This document shows positions 48,182-57,517 of a stretch of 64,000 bases of DNA, in pieces (the first letter of the stretch is position 1; each line of letters starts with the position of its first letter). The stretch covers positions 186,001 through 250,000 of the forward strand of contig NZ_PREZ01000001.1 of NCBI RefSeq assembly GCF_002926065.1. The letters are read 5' to 3'. The notes under the pieces were generated by a model. The model had not been told where the DNA came from and ran no database searches. It was given only the letters and a program-made list of their open reading frames with translations. Source of the DNA: Jeotgalibacillus proteolyticus. GTDB taxonomy: Bacteria; Bacillota; Bacilli; Bacillales; Jeotgalibacillaceae. A program made the translations under genes and the position numbers.

Positions 48182-49330
48182 CTACTTATAGAAGGAAAGA
48201 ATTTGTGAACGTGTTTCCGAGTCTACTTCCTGAATGGTTTTCAGGTCAGGCTGCTGCTGGCTGGTATGCTCATGCATGGCTTTTTCAATTATCTCTTCGA
48301 TTTGAAGGAAGAGTATTTTTTCCTCTAAAAACAACTGCACAGCTGCTTCATTTGCGGCATTTAAAACTGCGGGCATTGTGCCTCCGGTTCGCCCGGCTTC
48401 ATAAGCAAAGCCGAGACAGCGAAAGCGGTCGAAATCCATCTTCTTAAAATGCAGCTTTCCAATGTCTTCAAGTCTTAATCTATCTGCCTGCTTCAGCGTA
48501 AAACGGTCAGGGTAGGTCAGTGCATACTGAATCGGCACCCGCATATCCGGTGAGCCGAGCTGGGCTATGACAGAGCTGTCATGAAATTCTACCATTGAAT
48601 GAATAATACTTTCTTTATGAAGAAGGACATCAATTTTTTCATATGGAAGATCAAAAAGCCAGTGCGCTTCAATAACCTCAAGGCCTTTATTCATCATACT
48701 GGCTGAATCTATCGTGATTTTAGCCCCCATGGACCAGTTAGGATGATGTAACGCATCTTTTAACGTTACATCACTTAACTGATCACGTGTACGATCTCTA
48801 AAGCTGCCTCCGGAAGCTGTAATGATAAGCCGTTCAATATTTTTTTTATTTTCCCCCTGCAGGGCCTGAAAAATGGCTGAATGCTCACTATCCACAGGAA
48901 GCATGGAAACGTTATGCTTTTTTGCTGCTTCCATAACAAGGTGGCCAGCCGTCACTAGCGTTTCCTTGTTGGCGATAGCGATGTTCTTTTTCGCTTCAAT
49001 TGCCCTCATGGTCGGTTCAAGTCCGACACTGCCGAGCACAGCATTTACCACTGTATCGCTGTCAGGACAAACTGCAACTTCCACTAAACCTGCCTGTCCG
49101 TAAACGATTTTTGTGTGGGAAAACCCTTCAGACTTTAACGTTTCCGCATCTTCCTTTAATTGAACCGAAACAAGCTTTGGCTGAAATTCTATAATTGCCT
49201 TTCGGGCAAGATTCAGGTTTTTCCCTACAGAAAATGCTGTAAGCTCAAATGATTCCTTATGCTCTCTAAGTATATCGAGAGTCTGCAGTCCAATAGAGCC
49301 TGATGCTCCCATTAAGCTAATCTTTTTCAA
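48182..49330 (-). CDS. dxr: 1-deoxy-D-xylulose 5-phosphate reductoisomerase
   Basis: Second enzyme of the MEP isoprenoid pathway. The NADPH-binding loop is [16 protein letters not shown]. The metal/substrate segment is [13 protein letters not shown], with [42 protein letters not shown] and the C-terminal NAANEAAV. 382 residues. It lies between cdsA and rasP, with uppS two genes upstream, so isoprenoid supply and use are adjacent. Confidence 0.97.
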   Translation of the reverse strand: MKKISLMGASGSIGLQTLDILREHKESFELTAFSVGKNLNLARKAIIEFQPKLVSVQLKEDAETLKSEGFSHTKIVYGQAGLVEVAVCPDSDTVVNAVLGSVGLEPTMRAIEAKKNIAIANKETLVTAGHLVMEAAKKHNVSMLPVDSEHSAIFQALQGENKKNIERLIITASGGSFRDRTRDQLSDVTLKDALHHPNWSMGAKITIDSASMMNKGLEVIEAHWLFDLPYEKIDVLLHKESIIHSMVEFHDSSVIAQLGSPDMRVPIQYALTYPDRFTLKQADRLRLEDIGKLHFKKMDFDRFRCLGFAYEAGRTGGTMPAVLNAANEAAVQLFLEEKILFLQIEEIIEKAMHEHTSQQQPDLKTIQEVDSETRSQILSFYK

Positions 49331-49345
49331 TATGATCCCCCTAAC

Positions 49346-50134
49346 CTAAATCAACTGTAGGATATGCATAAGCGGGAGAACAAATAACAAGCTGTCAAAA
49401 CGATCTAACAGGCCCCCGTGGCCAGGCAGGATTCTGCCGGAATCTTTTACTCCGTAATGACGCTTTAAAGCAGATTCGACCAGATCTCCTATTTGACCAA
49501 ATGCTGATAAGATTACAGTTGCAAATAGTAAATACCAAAAATTTGTTTCAAGCGGTACAAGCTGTATAAAAATAATGACGACTACAATAGCAGAAAGTAT
49601 GCCGCCGACAAAGCCTTCCACCGTTTTATTCGGACTGATATCAGGCCATAATTTTCTTTTACCCATAGATTTACCTATAAAATAAGCTCCCGAGTCAGTT
49701 GTCCATATAATTAACAGTGCATAGACAACCCAGAGGATGCTTGCATCTCTGGTTTCAATAAAGTAATAAAAGCCGATGCCGACATAGAGCATCGCAAATA
49801 CTGCGAATGCAGCGTCATCGAAAGTGAAACGGTTTTTCTTCATAACCGTATACACCAACAGGAGAAGTACAGACAGCAGCGCTGTTTCGATTTTTGAATA
49901 ATTCAGCTGGTTTAAAATTTCGTAATATTCATTTGGCAGCAAAAAAGTCCAAAGAGTTAAGATAGAAATGGCTCCCGGAATAGAAAACACATTAATCGAA
50001 CGCATCTTCAGCACTTCGTAAAGAGCTACAGATGCAATCACGTATGTACCGATGATGAAGACAATTCCGCCCACCCATACAACGGGCACAAATAATGCTG
50101 CTGCAATAATACCTGTGATCAGCCTTTGTTTCAT
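49346..50134 (-). CDS. cdsA: Phosphatidate cytidylyltransferase
   Basis: Integral membrane enzyme making CDP-diacylglycerol, the precursor for phosphatidylglycerol; its product is used by PgsA. The C-terminal signature is ISPNKTVEGFVGGILSA...FGQIGDLVESALKRHYGVKDSGRILPGHGGLLDRFDSLLF. About seven to eight hydrophobic segments; 262 residues. The start codon abuts the uppS stop, implying coupling. Confidence 0.96.
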   Translation of the reverse strand: MKQRLITGIIAAALFVPVVWVGGIVFIIGTYVIASVALYEVLKMRSINVFSIPGAISILTLWTFLLPNEYYEILNQLNYSKIETALLSVLLLLVYTVMKKNRFTFDDAAFAVFAMLYVGIGFYYFIETRDASILWVVYALLIIWTTDSGAYFIGKSMGKRKLWPDISPNKTVEGFVGGILSAIVVVIIFIQLVPLETNFWYLLFATVILSAFGQIGDLVESALKRHYGVKDSGRILPGHGGLLDRFDSLLFVLPLMHILQLI

Positions 50135-50925
50135 TATGATTCCTCGCTTTGTAATCCACCAAATCTTCGTGACCGTTTTTGATAAGCCTCAATTGCTTCC
50201 ACCAGATGCATTTCTGAAAAATCCGGCCATAATACTTCTGTAAACCAGAACTCTGCATAAGCCAGCTGCCAAAGCATAAAGTTGCTTAAGCGAATCTCAC
50301 CGCTCGTACGGATTAACAAATCAGGGTCTTGCAGATGCCCTGTCATTAACCGGGAAGAAAACATGGTATCATCAATTTCATTGGCACTAAGGCTTCCCTT
50401 TTCAACTTCTTCAGCTAAGGACCTTACCGCTGACATAATTTCAGAACGGCTGCCGTAATTAAGAGCAAAATTCAATATTAATCCATCATTGTGAGCTGTT
50501 TCGCTCACAGCCTTTTCAACTGCCCTAAGTGTATGGGCAGGCACCTGGGATTTATCTCCCATCATTTGAACTTGAACATTTTCTTCTATCAGCTCAGGAA
50601 GGAAGGAACCTAAAAACTCTTCCGGCAGCTTCATCAGATAATCGACTTCCATTTTTGGACGGATCCAATTCTCCGTTGAAAAAGCATAAAGAGTGAGTGC
50701 TTTAACACCTAAACGGCTAGCAAGCCGGGTGATAGGACGAACCGCTTTCATCCCTTCATGGTGACCTGCAATTCTAGGCATGGCACGTTTATTGGCCCAT
50801 CTGCCGTTCCCGTCCATTATAATGGCAATATGATTCGGAATCTGATACTTTAAGCATTCATCGATTCGTTCATCAAGGGTGTCCGGCTCTTTCGTGGACT
50901 TCCATAATTTCATTTTATCGAGCAT
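50134..50925 (-). CDS. uppS: Undecaprenyl diphosphate synthase
   Basis: cis-Prenyltransferase making the C55 lipid carrier for wall polymers. Motifs: HIAIIMDGNGRWANKRAMPRIAGHHEGMKAVRPI, LTLYAFSTENWIRPKMEV, and DPDLLIRTSGEIRLSNFMLWQLAYAEFWF. The ATG at 50925 follows GGGGGATGTACA and gives 263 residues; the frame upstream contains no supported start. It is the first gene of uppS-cdsA-dxr-rasP-proS-polC and has a candidate promoter. Confidence 0.96.
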   Translation of the reverse strand: MLDKMKLWKSTKEPDTLDERIDECLKYQIPNHIAIIMDGNGRWANKRAMPRIAGHHEGMKAVRPITRLASRLGVKALTLYAFSTENWIRPKMEVDYLMKLPEEFLGSFLPELIEENVQVQMMGDKSQVPAHTLRAVEKAVSETAHNDGLILNFALNYGSRSEIMSAVRSLAEEVEKGSLSANEIDDTMFSSRLMTGHLQDPDLLIRTSGEIRLSNFMLWQLAYAEFWFTEVLWPDFSEMHLVEAIEAYQKRSRRFGGLQSEES

Positions 50926-50969
50926 TGTACATCCCCCACACAGTAATTGCATGAATACATGCTTTTCTT

Positions 50970-51000
50970 ATCATATCAAATTTTCTGTAATAAATGTCCA
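50970..51000 (-). promoter_or_regulatory. Candidate promoter for uppS-cdsA-dxr
   Basis: Extended -10 TGATATGAT (50970-50978) with TGGACA (50995-51000) at a long 19-base spacing on the minus strand, downstream of the frr terminator. Confidence 0.5.
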
Positions 51001-51069
51001 CTAAGGGGAAAATCGTATGATAGAATCCTTCATTACCTCCATCATAATCGATTGTTCGGAAAAAAAGAA

Positions 51070-51100
51070 GAAAACCCCCTAGCAAGTAGAGGGCTTTTTA
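51070..51100 (-). terminator. Terminator after frr
   Basis: On the minus strand AAAAAGCCCTCT and AGGGGGTTTT arms with a 7-base loop and one mismatch, followed by TCTTCTTTTTT, nine bases after the frr stop. Confidence 0.8.
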
Positions 51101-51109
51101 AAAAACAGC

Positions 51110-51667
51110 TTACACATCCATAATTTCTTTTTCTTTTGCTTTTGCAAGGCTATCGATTTTTTCGATATGATCATTGGTCATTTCCTGGACATCTTCATTG
51201 TAGCCGCGAAGATCATCCTCTGTAATCTCGCTGCTTTTTTCACTCTTCTTTAATTCATCGTTTGCTTCTCTTCGAATGTTTCGAATTGCAACCTTAGCAT
51301 CTTCAGCTTCTCTTTTCACCTGTTTAGCCAGATCTTTACGGCGTTCCTCAGTTAATGCAGGAATCGTAATGCGGATTAATGATCCATCATTTGAAGGGTT
51401 AAGGCCAAGATCAGATTTTTGGATTGCTTTTTCAATCTCACCAAGTGACGTCTTATCATAAGGAGTAATTTGCAATAACCTGGCCTCTGGTACAGTGATT
51501 GAAGCAAGCTGATTCACCGGTGTAGGTGCACCATAATAGTCCACAGTTATTTTATCAAGCAAAGAGGCACTGGCACGGCCTGCTCGAATTGAAGCAAGCT
51601 CGCGGGAAAAAGCCTGAACGGCTTTCTCCATTTTTTCTTTCGTTTGCGAAATCGTTTGTGTACTCAT
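51110..51667 (-). CDS. frr: Ribosome recycling factor
   Basis: 185-residue two-domain factor that splits post-termination ribosomes with EF-G. Typical motifs: [59 protein letters not shown] and [32 protein letters not shown]. Its start overlaps the pyrH stop as TAATG. Confidence 0.97.
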   Translation of the reverse strand: MSTQTISQTKEKMEKAVQAFSRELASIRAGRASASLLDKITVDYYGAPTPVNQLASITVPEARLLQITPYDKTSLGEIEKAIQKSDLGLNPSNDGSLIRITIPALTEERRKDLAKQVKREAEDAKVAIRNIRREANDELKKSEKSSEITEDDLRGYNEDVQEMTNDHIEKIDSLAKAKEKEIMDV

Positions 51668-52392
51668 TAGTTTTTCCCCCTGACAATCGTACCGATTGGT
51701 TCACCCAATGCAGCCCGTTTAATATTTCCATTCTCCATAATTGAGAATACTATGAGTGGGATATCGTTGTCCATACATAAGGATGATGCAGTTGAATCCA
51801 TCACGGCCAATCCGTCTTTTAACACATCAAGGAAACTCAGCTCATTATATTTCACTGCTGTTGAATCTAATTTTGGATCAGCTGAATAAACGCCGTCAAC
51901 ATTATTTTTAGCCATCAAGATGACCTCAGCCTCAATTTCAGCGGCTCTTAGTGCAGCCGTTGTATCAGTAGAGAAATAAGGATTCCCTGTACCTGCAGCG
52001 AAAATCACTACACGTTTTTTCTCCAGATGACGGATTGCTTTTCTGCGGATATAAGGCTCAGCTACCTGACGCATTTCAATAGAAGATTGAACGCGGGTCT
52101 GTACACCCAGGTTTTCAAGGCTGTCCTGAAGAGCGAGGGAATTCATGACGGTTGCAAGCATTCCCATATAATCAGCAGAAGCACGGTCCATTCCCATTTC
52201 ACTGCCGATTTTACCTCTCCAGATGTTTCCGCCGCCGACTACTACAGCAACCTCAACGCCAAGATCCGCAAGCTCTTTTACTTGTTCAGCTACTGATTTA
52301 ATGATTGGCGGGTGAATACCAAAGCCTGTATCACCGGCTAATGCTTCGCCGCTTAATTTTAATACCACTCGATTGTATCTAGATTTACTCAT
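51667..52392 (-). CDS. pyrH: UMP kinase
   Basis: Hexameric amino-acid-kinase-fold enzyme phosphorylating UMP. Motifs: [70 protein letters not shown], and [16 protein letters not shown]. The frame is open 20 codons further; the ATG at 52392 follows AAGGGAGGATACT and gives 241 residues. The tsf terminator ends 29 bases before the start, so pyrH needs read-through from tsf. Confidence 0.97.
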   Translation of the reverse strand: MSKSRYNRVVLKLSGEALAGDTGFGIHPPIIKSVAEQVKELADLGVEVAVVVGGGNIWRGKIGSEMGMDRASADYMGMLATVMNSLALQDSLENLGVQTRVQSSIEMRQVAEPYIRRKAIRHLEKKRVVIFAAGTGNPYFSTDTTAALRAAEIEAEVILMAKNNVDGVYSADPKLDSTAVKYNELSFLDVLKDGLAVMDSTASSLCMDNDIPLIVFSIMENGNIKRAALGEPIGTIVRGKN

Positions 52393-52421
52393 AGTATCCT
52401 CCCTTATGGTCCATTTTTTCC

Positions 52422-52449
52422 AAAAAGAAGGGAACACAAAGTGTCCCCT
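52422..52449 (-). terminator. Terminator-like hairpin between tsf and pyrH
   Basis: Arms AGGGGACAC and GTGTtCCCT on the minus strand with a 3-base loop, followed by TCTTTTT. It ends 29 bases before the pyrH start. Confidence 0.75.
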
Positions 52450-52477
52450 CATTTAACACCTGTATGGTGCAGTTTTA

Positions 52478-53359
52478 TTATTTTTTAACCTGGCTCATAA
52501 CTTCATCAGCAAAATTGTCCTGACGCTTTTCAATACCTTCTCCAACTTCATAGCGTACAAAATCAGTTAAAGTAGCATTTTTAGTTTCAAGGAACTGACG
52601 AACTTTTTGATCAGGGTCTTTTACAAACGCCTGGTCAAGAATACAGATTTCTTCAAAGTATTTGCCTAGACGGCCTTCAACCATTTTAGCAACGATATTT
52701 TCAGGCTTGCCTTCTTCAAGAGCCTGCTTTGTTAATACTTCACGCTCTCTGTCTGCTTCTTCCTGAGAAACCTGATCGCGGGAAACGTATTTAGGGTTAA
52801 GTGCAGCTGCATGCATTGCTACATCTTTAGCAGCCTGACCGTCTGTAGTTCCTTCAAGAACCGCAAGAACACCGATTCTTCCACCCATATGAAGATACTC
52901 GCCAAAAGAAGCGTTATCGTCTTTTGTGCGGATTGCAAAGCGGCGAAGAGTGATTTTCTCTCCGATTTTGCCCATAGCGCCAGTAATATGGTCATTTACA
53001 GAAGAACCATTATCCATTTTAGACTCAAGAGCTTCTTCCAGTGATGCCGGTTTCGTAGCAAGCAGATGAGATGCAATCTCTTTTACAAGAGTTTGGAACC
53101 CTTCATTTTTAGCTACGAAGTCTGTTTCTGCATTTACTTCAAGAATTACTGCTTCGTTTCCTTCGCTTAAAATAAATGTAGACCCTTCAGCTGCGATACG
53201 GTCAGCTTTTTTAGCTGCTTTTGCAATTCCTTTTTCACGAAGGAAGTCAATTGCCTGGTCCATGTCGCCATTTGTTTCAGTTAACGCTTTTTTGCAGTCC
53301 ATCATACCTGCACCAGTTTTTTCACGTAGTTCTTTTACCATTTGAGCTGTAATTGCCAC
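52478..53359 (-). CDS. tsf: Elongation factor Ts
   Basis: Guanine nucleotide exchange factor for EF-Tu, 293 residues. Motifs: [65 protein letters not shown] and GVLAVLEG. A rpsB terminator lies between rpsB and tsf, as in other bacteria where S2 and EF-Ts levels differ. Confidence 0.98.
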   Translation of the reverse strand: MAITAQMVKELREKTGAGMMDCKKALTETNGDMDQAIDFLREKGIAKAAKKADRIAAEGSTFILSEGNEAVILEVNAETDFVAKNEGFQTLVKEIASHLLATKPASLEEALESKMDNGSSVNDHITGAMGKIGEKITLRRFAIRTKDDNASFGEYLHMGGRIGVLAVLEGTTDGQAAKDVAMHAAALNPKYVSRDQVSQEEADREREVLTKQALEEGKPENIVAKMVEGRLGKYFEEICILDQAFVKDPDQKVRQFLETKNATLTDFVRYEVGEGIEKRQDNFADEVMSQVKK

Positions 53360-53404
53360 GGAAATTCCTCCTTATTGATTCATCGCTATTTTATTAGTTG
53401 CTTT

Positions 53405-53439
53405 AAAAAAGGTGATAAGGGACGATCCCGCTTATCACC
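53405..53439 (-). terminator. Terminator-like hairpin between rpsB and tsf
   Basis: Arms GGTGATAAG and CTTATCACC with an 11-base loop, followed by six T residues on the minus strand. Partial termination between S2 and EF-Ts is a known arrangement. Confidence 0.82.
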
Positions 53440-53452
53440 TTTGTTTTATCAA

Positions 53453-54169
53453 TTACTCAGCAGCTACTGCTTCTTCCTCTTCTTCTTCAACCTGTTTTGA
53501 TTCAAGAATCGCATCAGCCATTTTAGAAGTTAAAAGCTTAACAGCACGAATTGCATCGTCATTAGCTGGTATAACATAATCAATTTCATCCGGATCACAG
53601 TTAGTGTCAACGATTCCTACGATAGGAATGTTCAATTTACGAGCTTCAGCAACTGCAATACGTTCTTTGCGCGGGTCAATGATGAATAGCGCATCAGGAA
53701 GCTTTTGCATGTCTCTGATTCCGCCAAGGAATTTAACAAGGCGCTCATATTCTTTCTTAAGCTGTACAACTTCTTTCTTAGGAAGAACGTCAAATGTTCC
53801 GTCCTCTTCCATTTTTTCAATCTTTTTAAGACGATTGATACGAAGTTGAATAGTTCCGAAGTTAGTAAGTGTACCACCTAACCAGCGTTGGTTAATGTAG
53901 TGCATTCCAGCACGGCCTGCTTCGTCACGAACAGATTCCTGCGCCTGTTTTTTTGTTCCGACAAAAAGAACTGTACCGCCATTAGCTGATACTTCTTTGA
54001 CGAATTTGTAAGCTTCCTCTACTTTTTTAACCGTTTTTTGAAGGTCAATGATGTAGATTCCGTTACGCTCTGTGAAAATATACTTTTTCATTTTTGGGTT
54101 CCATCTGCGTGTCTGGTGACCGAAGTGAACACCTGCTTCAAGCAATTGCTTCATTGAGATTACTGACAT
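53453..54169 (-). CDS. rpsB: 30S ribosomal protein S2
   Basis: 238 residues. Motifs: [71 protein letters not shown], and [52 protein letters not shown]. An acidic Glu-rich tail ends the protein. It has its own promoter just after swrB and a leader of about 115 bases with small hairpins. Confidence 0.98.
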   Translation of the reverse strand: MSVISMKQLLEAGVHFGHQTRRWNPKMKKYIFTERNGIYIIDLQKTVKKVEEAYKFVKEVSANGGTVLFVGTKKQAQESVRDEAGRAGMHYINQRWLGGTLTNFGTIQLRINRLKKIEKMEEDGTFDVLPKKEVVQLKKEYERLVKFLGGIRDMQKLPDALFIIDPRKERIAVAEARKLNIPIVGIVDTNCDPDEIDYVIPANDDAIRAVKLLTSKMADAILESKQVEEEEEEAVAAE

Positions 54170-54291
54170 TGTGTTATTTCCTCCTTATGGTTTGTTCTCC
54201 TCCGCCACGATCCTTTTTAGTACGAAAACTATCATAAATTGATAGCACCATTTCGCTAAATCACGAAGCGTGTGTATTAACACCGTTAATT

Positions 54292-54320
54292 ACTATACCA
54301 CAATCATTACCATGCTTCAA
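54292..54320 (-). promoter_or_regulatory. SigA promoter for rpsB-tsf
   Basis: TTGAAG (54315-54320), a 17-base spacer and TATAGT (54292-54297) on the minus strand, beginning four bases after the swrB stop codon. The leader holds CACGCTTCGTG and CTATCA/TGATAG stem-loops. Confidence 0.72.
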
Positions 54321-54324
54321 GAAT

Positions 54325-54813
54325 TTATTCGGTTTTATTATGGAATTTCACCATTAATTCTATTTCAGTCATACCTTTATTAAGTTTCTTTGCAATTTCA
54401 GCAACAGATTTACCTTCACTGAATAATCTTACCGCCTGATCGGATGGGGATTCAGGCGGTTTACTTGTAGCAGGTCCGGCTGTCTTATAGCGGCTGGCTG
54501 CGATAAAGCGGGTAGCTTTAATTAGCGGAGCGGAAGCTGCTTCTTCCTGGGACACAGAAGAATCCACCACATCAGGTTCATTTGCCGCCGGCAGCTTCTC
54601 CTGTTTGATCAGCTGGAATTTTTTTAAGAATGCCTTATTATCTTCCTTGATTTCGTAGAGATAGCTTGATAAGGTTTGTTCCATTTCTTCTAATGCCTGC
54701 TGATGTTTTTCTTCCTTATATATCAGCTTATTTTGTCTCAGATATAATAATAAGATGGATAAGATGGCAATGAGATTTACGACGATCGATAGCACAAATA
54801 GAAAAATTAACAT
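54325..54813 (-). CDS. swrB: SwrB-like (YlxL) swarming-motility membrane protein
   Basis: 162-residue protein with one N-terminal transmembrane helix (about 1-23, LIFLFVLSIVVNLIAILSILLLYL). A Gln/Glu/Lys-rich coiled coil and a Pro/Ser/Ala-rich linker follow. The C-terminal helix-turn-helix-like segment is VRLFSEGKSVAEIAKKLNKGMTEIELMVKF. The end segment and the place between sigD and rpsB match B. subtilis SwrB, which promotes flagellar type III switch activation and SigD output. Overall identity looks low, so the name rests largely on synteny and the terminal motif. Confidence 0.8.
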   Translation of the reverse strand: MLIFLFVLSIVVNLIAILSILLLYLRQNKLIYKEEKHQQALEEMEQTLSSYLYEIKEDNKAFLKKFQLIKQEKLPAANEPDVVDSSVSQEEAASAPLIKATRFIAASRYKTAGPATSKPPESPSDQAVRLFSEGKSVAEIAKKLNKGMTEIELMVKFHNKTE

Positions 54814-54846
54814 AATATCCCCTCTTCATTTAACACTTGATCCCTC

Positions 54847-55620
54847 TTAAGATTGATAATATTCCGAGGATAGCAGTTTTCTCAGCTTAAATAAGCATTT
54901 TGAATGAATCTGACTAATTCTTGATGTCGACAGCCCTAAAACCTCTCCAATTTCAGTAAGCGTAAGCTCTTCACTATAAAATAAACTTAAAACCAGTTGT
55001 TCTTTCTCATTTAACTGACTGATTTGAGCTGATAGATCACCAATTAATTCGTTTTTAATGAGCTGCTGTTCAGGGAGCATGCTTTTTGTATCTTTCAAAC
55101 TGTAAGCAGGCGTATCCGGGTCGGTTTGATCTGAAGACTGTTCCTCTATCGAAAGAATATTCGCATAAAGATGTTCCTGGGTAACCTGATATACCTCTGT
55201 TACTTCAATGCCAAGTGCATCTGCCACCTCTTCTGGTCTTGCTTTTCTAAAATGGTTTTGTTCAAGTTCTTCTGCTTTTGCTTCAATCTTTTTCGCTTTC
55301 TCTCTAGTGGAACGGGGCAGCCAGTCTTCTTTTCGCAGCCCATCAATAATGGCTCCTCTTATTCTGAAAGAGGCATACGTATCAAATTTAAGATCTCGTG
55401 CGGTATCAAATTTTTGAAGAGCATCAAGCAGACCCATTAGCCCCAGGCTTTTTAAATCATCTTTTACTATATTCTTCGGCAGACCGCTGCTAATTCTCTG
55501 TACATGGTAATGAACCAGGGACATATACCGTTTTACGAGCATATCTCCTGCATAAGGATCTCTTGTATCTGTCCATAGCTTCCAATAGTGTTTTTCCTGA
55601 CTTGCAGTCGATTGATTCAT
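54847..55620 (-). CDS. sigD: RNA polymerase sigma factor SigD (FliA type)
   Basis: 257-residue flagellar and autolysin sigma factor. Region 2 has MSLVHYHVQRISSGLPKNIVKDDLKSLGLMGLLDALQKFDTARDLKFDTYASFRIRGAIIDGLRKEDWLPRS. Region 4 has LNEKEQLVLSLFYSEELTLTEIGEVLGLSTSRISQIHSKCLFKLRK. It starts with an AGAGGGGTGTC ribosome-binding site, 48 bases after the mini-CheA gene. In B. subtilis cheD directly precedes it. Confidence 0.96.
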   Translation of the reverse strand: MNQSTASQEKHYWKLWTDTRDPYAGDMLVKRYMSLVHYHVQRISSGLPKNIVKDDLKSLGLMGLLDALQKFDTARDLKFDTYASFRIRGAIIDGLRKEDWLPRSTREKAKKIEAKAEELEQNHFRKARPEEVADALGIEVTEVYQVTQEHLYANILSIEEQSSDQTDPDTPAYSLKDTKSMLPEQQLIKNELIGDLSAQISQLNEKEQLVLSLFYSEELTLTEIGEVLGLSTSRISQIHSKCLFKLRKLLSSEYYQS

Positions 55621-55668
55621 GACACCCCTCTTTTGCTGAAAAGATTTTTAACTCTCCGGAGTAAAGCT

Positions 55669-56592
55669 TCAGGTATTTTTCAATTTTTGTTGACTGATCA
55701 TTATAGGCAGTTTAATTGAAATAACAGTTCCTTTACCGGCTTCGGACTGAATGCTAATGGAGCCTCCAAATGACTCGATTTTTGTTTTTACCGCATCCAG
55801 ACCTACCCCTCTGCCGGAAATGGCTGAAATTTCATTCGCAGTAGAAACCCCTGGCTTCATTGTCAGATTGAAGATAAACTGCTCATCAACAGTTTTTAAT
55901 TGCTTTCCAGAGAGGATTCCAAGTGATATAGCATTGTTAACGACCTTCTTTTTATTAATTCCTGCTCCATCATCCTTAATTTCCACAAAAACATGCTGAT
56001 TAGTTCTATAAGCTCTAAGCTCTATTTTTCCTTTTTCGCTTTTCCCTCTTTTAATGCGGTTTTCAGGTTTTTCAATCCCGTGATCAACCGCATTTTTAAT
56101 TAAATGAATCAGCGGTTCACTAATCAGCTCGAGATGAATAGCATCCAGTTCCGTTTCCAGACCTGTTATTTGCACCGTTATTTTTTTATCGGCATTGATG
56201 CTTAATTGCCGGATCAATTGTGAAAACAGGTTGGATTCAGCTTCTATCTTCTGACCGGAAATTAATTTTCTTTTCTCATTAGCCATTGCAGCAACTAAGT
56301 GTTCAAGATGGCCGGCACTTTGCGTTAGTTTTTTAATAACTTCTTTGGTTACAAGGACTTTTTCACTGCGGATTAATTCTAAAATATCTTCTGCGCTGTG
56401 AGCTGTTTTTGTCATTTCGTCGTAGCTCATAGCGGCTGACATCCCTTTTAATGAATGAAAAGAGCGGAAAAGCTCCTCAATTACATTTTGATCATCAGGA
56501 TTATTCTTAAGCAATGACAATTGCTTTGAACACTGCTGAAGGTAAGAAATACTTTCCTTCATAAAAATTTTTTCGTAGTAATCTTCTTCCAA
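55669..56592 (-). CDS. Minimal CheA-like histidine kinase (HPt fused to HATPase, no P2, P3 hairpin or P5)
   Basis: 307-residue CheA homologue in the place of the cheB-cheA-cheW-cheC-cheD block. Residues 1-105 form an HPt domain with the phosphorylatable His46 in LFRSFHSLKGMSAAMSY. Residues about 120-150 match the end of CheA P3 (LFSQLIRQLSINADKKITVQITGLETELD). The kinase core is intact: N box HLIKNAVDHGIE (163-174), G1 DDGAG (207-211), F box FIFNLT, G2 SGRGVGLD (259-266) and G3 GKGT (286-289). The protein ends at ISIKLPIMISQQKLKNT, where P5 would begin. Full CheA is about 670 residues. It starts with TTG after GAGGTG. No P2 or P5 remnant is visible beside it. It may be a working reduced kinase rather than a pseudogene. 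Confidence 0.85.
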   Translation of the reverse strand: MEEDYYEKIFMKESISYLQQCSKQLSLLKNNPDDQNVIEELFRSFHSLKGMSAAMSYDEMTKTAHSAEDILELIRSEKVLVTKEVIKKLTQSAGHLEHLVAAMANEKRKLISGQKIEAESNLFSQLIRQLSINADKKITVQITGLETELDAIHLELISEPLIHLIKNAVDHGIEKPENRIKRGKSEKGKIELRAYRTNQHVFVEIKDDGAGINKKKVVNNAISLGILSGKQLKTVDEQFIFNLTMKPGVSTANEISAISGRGVGLDAVKTKIESFGGSISIQSEAGKGTVISIKLPIMISQQKLKNT

Positions 56593-56659
56593 GCTTCACT
56601 CACCTCATTAAAGCATTCGATCAGAATTCTCAAAGGGCTTAGCGGTCAAGAAACAGTAC

Positions 56660-57517
56660 TCATTTGCTGTAAAAAATAGAGGTCAGGCGCTTTAGAAATC
56701 GGTTTGATGCTTTTAGTGTTTCTCCCGGCCGGTTATCCAAATAGGCTTCAACCATTGATTTCAACTTTTTTGAACCTGCTGCAGCAGGAAACTGAAGTAT
56801 GAAAGGATATTGAGCTGAAACAGCTTTTCTGACATTTTGATCCTCAGGCAGATTCCCAAGGTAATAAATTTCTTTATTTAAAAACCGTTGCATCGCTGTT
56901 TTAAGACGCTGCATAACTGCGGTGCCTTCTGAATCATTACGTACTCGGTTACATAATAAGAGCATTGTCTTATCAGGATCTTTTAAATGGATAAATTTCA
57001 TCATGGAATAGGCATCCATAATAGATGTAGGCTCAGAAGTAGCTACGACAAATACCTCATCTGCAGCGATCGTCAGCTCAATTCCGCCTGCAGTAGCACC
57101 AGCTCCCATATCAAAAATTATATAATCATAAATTTTTTGAAGTTTTTCAAATCCCTTTAGCATCTGCTTCATTTCCTCACTCTGCCATTCCATAAGATTA
57201 TTAAGCCCTGAACCGCCTGAAATAAAATCTAGATCAGCCGGTCCCTTATGAATGATGTCTTCAATGGCAGCCTGTCCCTTGAGATAATGAAAAATGGATT
57301 GTTTAGGATTTTCACCTAGCAGAATATGCACATTTCCCATTCCAATATCCATGTCAATCAATAAAGTACGATAGCCTTTTGAGGAAAGCGCAACTGCCCA
57401 GTTTAAGGAAAAGTTGGATTTCCCTACACCGCCTTTTCCGCTGACAACTGTAATTACTTTTGCTGTTTTTTGCTTTGAAAGCATATGATTTCGTAAGGCT
57501 TGAGCTTGATCCATCAT
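56660..57517 (-). CDS. flhG: FlhG (YlxH), MinD-like flagellar number ATPase
   Basis: 285-residue ParA/MinD-family ATPase. The deviant Walker A VVSGKGGVGKSNFSLNWA, LLIDMDIGMGNVHILLG and FDMGAGATAGG are present. It works with FlhF to set flagellar number and place, activating FlhF GTPase through its N-terminal segment (DQAQALRNHML, the expected DQAxxLR motif). The C-terminal amphipathic membrane-targeting helix is SNRFLKRLTSIF. The start overlaps flhF by four bases. Confidence 0.93.
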   Translation of the reverse strand: MMDQAQALRNHMLSKQKTAKVITVVSGKGGVGKSNFSLNWAVALSSKGYRTLLIDMDIGMGNVHILLGENPKQSIFHYLKGQAAIEDIIHKGPADLDFISGGSGLNNLMEWQSEEMKQMLKGFEKLQKIYDYIIFDMGAGATAGGIELTIAADEVFVVATSEPTSIMDAYSMMKFIHLKDPDKTMLLLCNRVRNDSEGTAVMQRLKTAMQRFLNKEIYYLGNLPEDQNVRKAVSAQYPFILQFPAAAGSKKLKSMVEAYLDNRPGETLKASNRFLKRLTSIFYSK

